Positions 43,183 through 46,510 of a DNA stretch of 46,510 nucleotides are shown here, piece by piece. Where the stretch lies: assembly GCA_017478485.1 (NCBI GenBank), contig JAFVDI010000027.1:1-46510 (forward strand), written 5' to 3'. This DNA comes from Clostridiales bacterium (GTDB lineage: Bacteria > Bacillota > Clostridia > Saccharofermentanales > Saccharofermentanaceae). The notes beneath the pieces were generated by a model. It saw only the letters and a list, made by a program, of their open reading frames with translations. It was not told the DNA's origin and made no database searches. Each line of letters begins with the position of its first letter. Position 1 is the stretch's first letter. The translations under genes were made by a program, and so were the position numbers.

Positions 43183-43611
43183 ATGCCAACGTTCAATCAA
43201 CTTGTCAAGACCGGAAGACAGGATAAGACCTACAAGTCTGCTTCACCTGCACTTCAGTTTTCGATGAACACGATCAGGAACAAGCAGACTGATCTTGATT
43301 CACCTCAGAAGCGCGGTGTTTGCACAGTTGTTAAGACCACAACACCTAAGAAGCCTAACTCGGCTCTCCGTAAGGTTGCTCGTGTACGTCTTACCAACGG
43401 CTACGAAGTTACGGCTTACATTCCGGGTATAGGACACAACCTTCAGGAACACTCCGTTGTTCTGATCAGAGGCGGACGTGTCAAGGACCTCCCTGGTGTA
43501 CGTTATCACATCGTCAGAGGCACACTGGATACAGCTGGTGTAGCTGACCGTAAGCAGGGCAGATCCAAGTACGGTGCAAAGAAGCCGAAGGCCGCGAAGG
43601 TTAAGAAGTAA
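43183..43611 (+). CDS. rpsL: 30S ribosomal protein S12
   Basis: 142 residues beginning [11 protein letters not shown], with AAAGGAG 8 nt upstream; the frame is open further upstream without conservation. Conserved S12 blocks are present: [48 protein letters not shown] and [10 protein letters not shown]. The Lys in TTPKKPNS and the Lys-Pro loop are wild type for streptomycin sensitivity as far as can be read. First gene of the str operon. Confidence 0.97.
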   Translation: MPTFNQLVKTGRQDKTYKSASPALQFSMNTIRNKQTDLDSPQKRGVCTVVKTTTPKKPNSALRKVARVRLTNGYEVTAYIPGIGHNLQEHSVVLIRGGRVKDLPGVRYHIVRGTLDTAGVADRKQGRSKYGAKKPKAAKVKK

Positions 43612-43767
43612 TCCTGTTTTCTAACGGGATATGGACATAAGTGATCAGTACATTGTTCATATAAAGGGACACTGTCACGGAAGACACTTACACGGGTCCA
43701 ATAACTGAATCGTGAGTACCTATGGTTTCAAAGAATTTTTTGATAATCATGTTAGGAGGGAAGCAAA
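43612..43767 (+). promoter_or_regulatory. Structured rpsL-rpsG intergenic region
   Basis: 156 nt, long for this operon, with a possible stem TATGGACA / TGTTCATA (~43631-43662) and a GGAC...GTCC pairing (~43669-43700). In E. coli the rpsL-rpsG spacer binds S7 for feedback control; a similar role is inferred from location only. No alternative promoter is clear. Confidence 0.4.
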
Positions 43768-44238
43768 GTGCCAAGGAAAGGCAATACCCCAAAGAGGACC
43801 GTTCTTCCTGATCCGGTCTACAATGATATCAAAGTGAGCAAGCTCATCAACAATATCATGCTGGACGGCAAGAAGGGCGTAGCCCAGAAAATCACATACG
43901 ACGCCTTTGATCTCATCAAAGAGCGCACAAACGAAGAGCCTCTTGAAGTTTTCTACAAGGCTCTTGAGAACGTAATGCCCACCCTCGAGTGCAAGGCTCG
44001 CCGTGTCGGCGGTGCCAACTATCAGATCCCTATGGATGTTAAGCCTGAGAGAAGACTTACACTGGGTCTGCGCTGGATCGTACAGTACTCGAGAAGCAGG
44101 TCTGAGCGTACCATGAAGGAGCGCCTTGCGGCTGAACTCATGGATGCAGCTAACGAGACAGGCGGAGCATTTAAGAGAAAAGAAGAAATGCACAGAATGG
44201 CTGAGGCTAACAAGGCTTTCGCGCATTTCAACCGCTAA
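43768..44238 (+). CDS. rpsG: 30S ribosomal protein S7
   Basis: 156 residues, normal length, beginning MPRKGN and containing [34 protein letters not shown] and [24 protein letters not shown] ends. It nucleates assembly of the 16S 3' domain. AGGAGGG lies 7 nt upstream of the ATG-equivalent start. Confidence 0.97.
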   Translation: MPRKGNTPKRTVLPDPVYNDIKVSKLINNIMLDGKKGVAQKITYDAFDLIKERTNEEPLEVFYKALENVMPTLECKARRVGGANYQIPMDVKPERRLTLGLRWIVQYSRSRSERTMKERLAAELMDAANETGGAFKRKEEMHRMAEANKAFAHFNR

Positions 44239-44268
44239 TACACCGGATAAGAAAGGGACATTAATACT

Positions 44269-46338
44269 ATGGCAACTAGAGCATATCCGCTTGAAAAGAC
44301 CAGAAACATCGGTATTATGGCTCACATCGACGCCGGTAAGACAACGACCACAGAGAGAATCCTCTACTATTCCGGTATCAACCGTAAGTTAGGTGAGACT
44401 CATGACGGTACGGCTACCATGGACTGGATGGTTCAGGAGCAGGAGCGTGGTATCACGATCACATCCGCTGCTACCACAGCACCTTGGAAAGGTCACCGTA
44501 TCAACATCATCGACACTCCGGGCCACGTTGACTTCACAGTAGAAGTTGAGCGTTCGCTGCGTGTACTCGACGGTGCCGTCACGGTCATGTCTGCAAGAGG
44601 CGGTGTTGAGCCGCAGACGGAAACAGTCTGGAGACAGGCTGAGCACTATGGTGTTCCGAGAATGGTTTTCGTCAACAAAATGGACATCGTAGGCGCAAAC
44701 TTCGATCATGTCTGCGATATGATCAGGGATCGTCTCAAGAACAACCCCGTAGCTATCCAGTACCCTATCGGTAAAGAGGAGAGCTTCACGGGAATCATCG
44801 ACCTTCTCACACTCCGTGCTGAGGTTTATACATCTGAGGACGGTAAGGAATACGAGGACCGTGAGGTTCCGGCTGATATGGCTGAACTTATCAAGGCCAA
44901 GAGAGAAGAGATGATCGAGAAGATCTGCGAGACTGACGACGAGCTTACAGAGAGATACCTCGAAGGCGAGGAGATCTCCAATGATCAGCTCAAGGCAGCT
45001 CTCAGAAAAGCAACATGCGAGTGCAAGCTCATCCCCGTCACATGCGGTACGGCACTTCGTAACAAGGGCGTTCAGATGCTTCTTGACGCCATTGTCGACT
45101 ACATGCCTTCTCCGCTCGACGTTCCTGCTATCAAGGGTGTAAACCCTGATACAGAAGAGGAAGAGGAAAGACCTTCTTCTGACGAAGAGCCTTTCTCGGC
45201 TCTCGCATTTAAGATCGCTACTGACCCGTTCGTCGGTAAGCTCTGCTTCTTCAGAGTATATTCCGGTGTTCTTACTGCAGGTTCCTATGTTCTGAATTCT
45301 TCCAAGAACAAGAAGGAGCGTATCGGACGTATCGTTCAGATGCACGCTAACGAGCGTAAAGAGATCACTGAGGTATTCTCAGGTGATATCGCAGCTGCGA
45401 TCGGTCTTAAGGATACAACCACAGGTAATACTCTCTGCGACGAGGATCATCCTATCATCCTCGAGTCCATGGAGTTCCCTGAGCCTGTTATCGAAGTAGC
45501 TATCGAACCTAAGTCCAAGGCTTCACAGGAGAAGATGCTCATCGCTCTCCAGAAGCTCGCAGAGGAAGACCCGACCTTCCGTACCTATACAAACCAGGAA
45601 ACAGGTCAGACGATCATTGCCGGAATGGGCGAACTCCATCTCGACATCATCGTTGACAGACTTTTCCGTGAGTTCAAGGTCGAGGCAAACGTTGGTGCTC
45701 CTCAGGTTTCCTACAAAGAGACCATCAGGACGACCGTCGAAGCCGAGGGACGTTTCGTACGTCAGTCCGGTGGTCACGGTCAGTACGGTGATTGCTGGCT
45801 CAGACTTGAGCCCCAGGAACCCGGCAAGGGCTACGAGTTCGTCGATGCAACAGTCGGCGGATCCATCCCGAAGCAGTTCATCGCACCTATCGATGCCGGT
45901 ATTCAGGAAGCTATGGGCGCAGGCGTTCTCGGCGGATTCCCTGTTGTTGACGTTAAGGTTACCGTTTTCGACGGTTCTTACCACGATGTCGACTCTTCGG
46001 AAATGGCATTCAAGATCGCCGGATCCATGGGTTTCAAGGCTGGTATGCAGAAGGGCGATCCTTGCCTCCTCGAGCCTATCATGAAGGTAGACGTTGAGGT
46101 TCCGGATGAGTACCTCGGAGACGTTATCGGCGGTATCAACGCACGCCGCGGCAACATCAAGGATATCGAGCCTATGAACGGTTCACAGCAGGTTCATGCT
46201 GAGGTTCCGCTCGCAAACATGTTCGGTTATGCAACTGACCTGAGATCCACAACACAGGGTCGTGGTACTTTCGTCATGCAGATCAGCCACTTCGCTGAGA
46301 CACCGAAGAGCATCATGGAAGACATCCTCAAGAGGTAA
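44269..46338 (+). CDS. fusA: Elongation factor G
   Basis: 689 residues. GTPase motifs: AHIDAGKTT (G1), RGITI (G2), DTPGHVDF (G3), NKMD (G4); domains II-V follow, with GMGELHLDI and SGGHGQYGD. Drives ribosome translocation. It begins 30 nt after rpsG in the str operon with GAAAGGGAC upstream. A 7-bp G+C-rich hairpin (46347-46367) without a T-tract follows the stop codon. Confidence 0.97.
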   Translation: MATRAYPLEKTRNIGIMAHIDAGKTTTTERILYYSGINRKLGETHDGTATMDWMVQEQERGITITSAATTAPWKGHRINIIDTPGHVDFTVEVERSLRVLDGAVTVMSARGGVEPQTETVWRQAEHYGVPRMVFVNKMDIVGANFDHVCDMIRDRLKNNPVAIQYPIGKEESFTGIIDLLTLRAEVYTSEDGKEYEDREVPADMAELIKAKREEMIEKICETDDELTERYLEGEEISNDQLKAALRKATCECKLIPVTCGTALRNKGVQMLLDAIVDYMPSPLDVPAIKGVNPDTEEEEERPSSDEEPFSALAFKIATDPFVGKLCFFRVYSGVLTAGSYVLNSSKNKKERIGRIVQMHANERKEITEVFSGDIAAAIGLKDTTTGNTLCDEDHPIILESMEFPEPVIEVAIEPKSKASQEKMLIALQKLAEEDPTFRTYTNQETGQTIIAGMGELHLDIIVDRLFREFKVEANVGAPQVSYKETIRTTVEAEGRFVRQSGGHGQYGDCWLRLEPQEPGKGYEFVDATVGGSIPKQFIAPIDAGIQEAMGAGVLGGFPVVDVKVTVFDGSYHDVDSSEMAFKIAGSMGFKAGMQKGDPCLLEPIMKVDVEVPDEYLGDVIGGINARRGNIKDIEPMNGSQQVHAEVPLANMFGYATDLRSTTQGRGTFVMQISHFAETPKSIMEDILKR

Positions 46339-46401
46339 TATCTTCCTCCGGTCAGCTTAGGGCCGGACAGCGAATAAATACTGTATTTTCTTGCTATATT
46401 G

Positions 46402-46430
46402 TTGAAAGTAGCACGGAAAATATGTAAAAT
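46402..46430 (+). promoter_or_regulatory. Promoter of tuf
   Basis: TTGAAA, 17-bp spacer, TAAAAT (with TG just upstream), 67 nt before the tuf start. It implies that tuf has its own transcription in addition to any read-through from fusA. Confidence 0.75.
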
Positions 46431-46497
46431 GTACTTTATCGCTGTATTGATCTAAGCGTCACAAAAATTGATTCACTTAATTCTAGGAGGAATTAAA

Positions 46498-46510
46498 ATG
46501 GCAAGAGAAA
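46498..46510 (+). CDS. tuf: Elongation factor Tu, first codons only
   Basis: The last 13 bases encode MARE after an AGGAGG ribosome binding site (46484-46489). The peptide start, the position after fusA and the strong promoter identify EF-Tu. Truncated by the window edge. Confidence 0.85.

Noticed and set aside
44389..45345. 318-codon minus-strand frame opposite fusA
   Set aside because: Antisense to a highly conserved gene; the open frame follows from codon bias.

Overview
The window is about 46.5 kb of chromosome from a low-to-mid G+C, Gram-positive, fermentative anaerobe, most likely a Clostridia member (Bacillota) of a gut or rumen type. Reasons seen in the sequence: the str operon order rpsL-rpsG-fusA-tuf, strong GGAGG ribosome binding sites with some GTG/TTG starts, clostridial hydrophobic-W (ChW-like) repeats on a secreted lysozyme, a GH3 glucosidase with the swapped domain order known from Butyrivibrio/Ruminococcus-type enzymes, a GH120-like beta-helix enzyme, and a membrane sodium-pumping decarboxylase. 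I cannot fix the family or genus. No phage, integrase, transposase or CRISPR array was found.

Layout. 1-3.6 kb: three tandem 62-bp palindromic repeats, thrS (without the N-terminal TGS domain), a dispersed hairpin repeat, and a lactate/malate dehydrogenase. 3.7-11.6 kb: secreted GH25 lysozyme, then the housekeeping run glmU-pth-mfd and tRNA-Arg(CCG), whose -10 box contains the mfd stop codon; an A-B-A-B tandem repeat follows. 12-15 kb: a membrane EAL protein translationally coupled to a sensor protein with no output domain. 15.5-20.7 kb: MoxR ATPase, DUF58 protein, membrane transglutaminase, and a zinc-ribbon membrane protein. 20.8-30.3 kb: GH120-like enzyme on the minus strand; PadR regulator with its HAAS/DUF4097 membrane partner; two membrane-anchored alpha/beta hydrolases; a 7TM HD-GYP phosphodiesterase; a SpoU methyltransferase. 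30.3-33.3 kb (minus): a dual-GGDEF protein followed by an unknown membrane protein. 33.5-38.3 kb: domain-swapped GH3, a Pro/Glu-tailed membrane protein, a hemolysin III family protein. 38.4-39.3 kb: second copy of the hairpin repeat and a PD-(D/E)XK nuclease-like gene. 39.4-43 kb (minus): oxaloacetate-decarboxylase-type sodium pump (A, G-like, biotin carrier, B). 43-46.5 kb: str operon, cut off in tuf.

How the parts fit together. Cyclic-di-GMP turnover is unusually dense: one likely cyclase (GGDEF), two phosphodiesterases (EAL and HD-GYP), and an orphan sensor that is a paralogue of the HD-GYP protein's input half. Four-carbon/lactate metabolism appears twice: the dehydrogenase carries the Arg typical of malate dehydrogenases at the specificity position, and the sodium-pumping decarboxylase would use the oxaloacetate that a malate enzyme handles. 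The most novel-looking signals are non-coding: a ~52-bp nested palindrome (three tandem copies plus one distant copy next to the PadR promoter), a second ~140-bp hairpin repeat family (two copies), and a tandem repeat that appears to have grown out of a tRNA terminator. Many promoters share an extended -10 (TGnTAnAAT).
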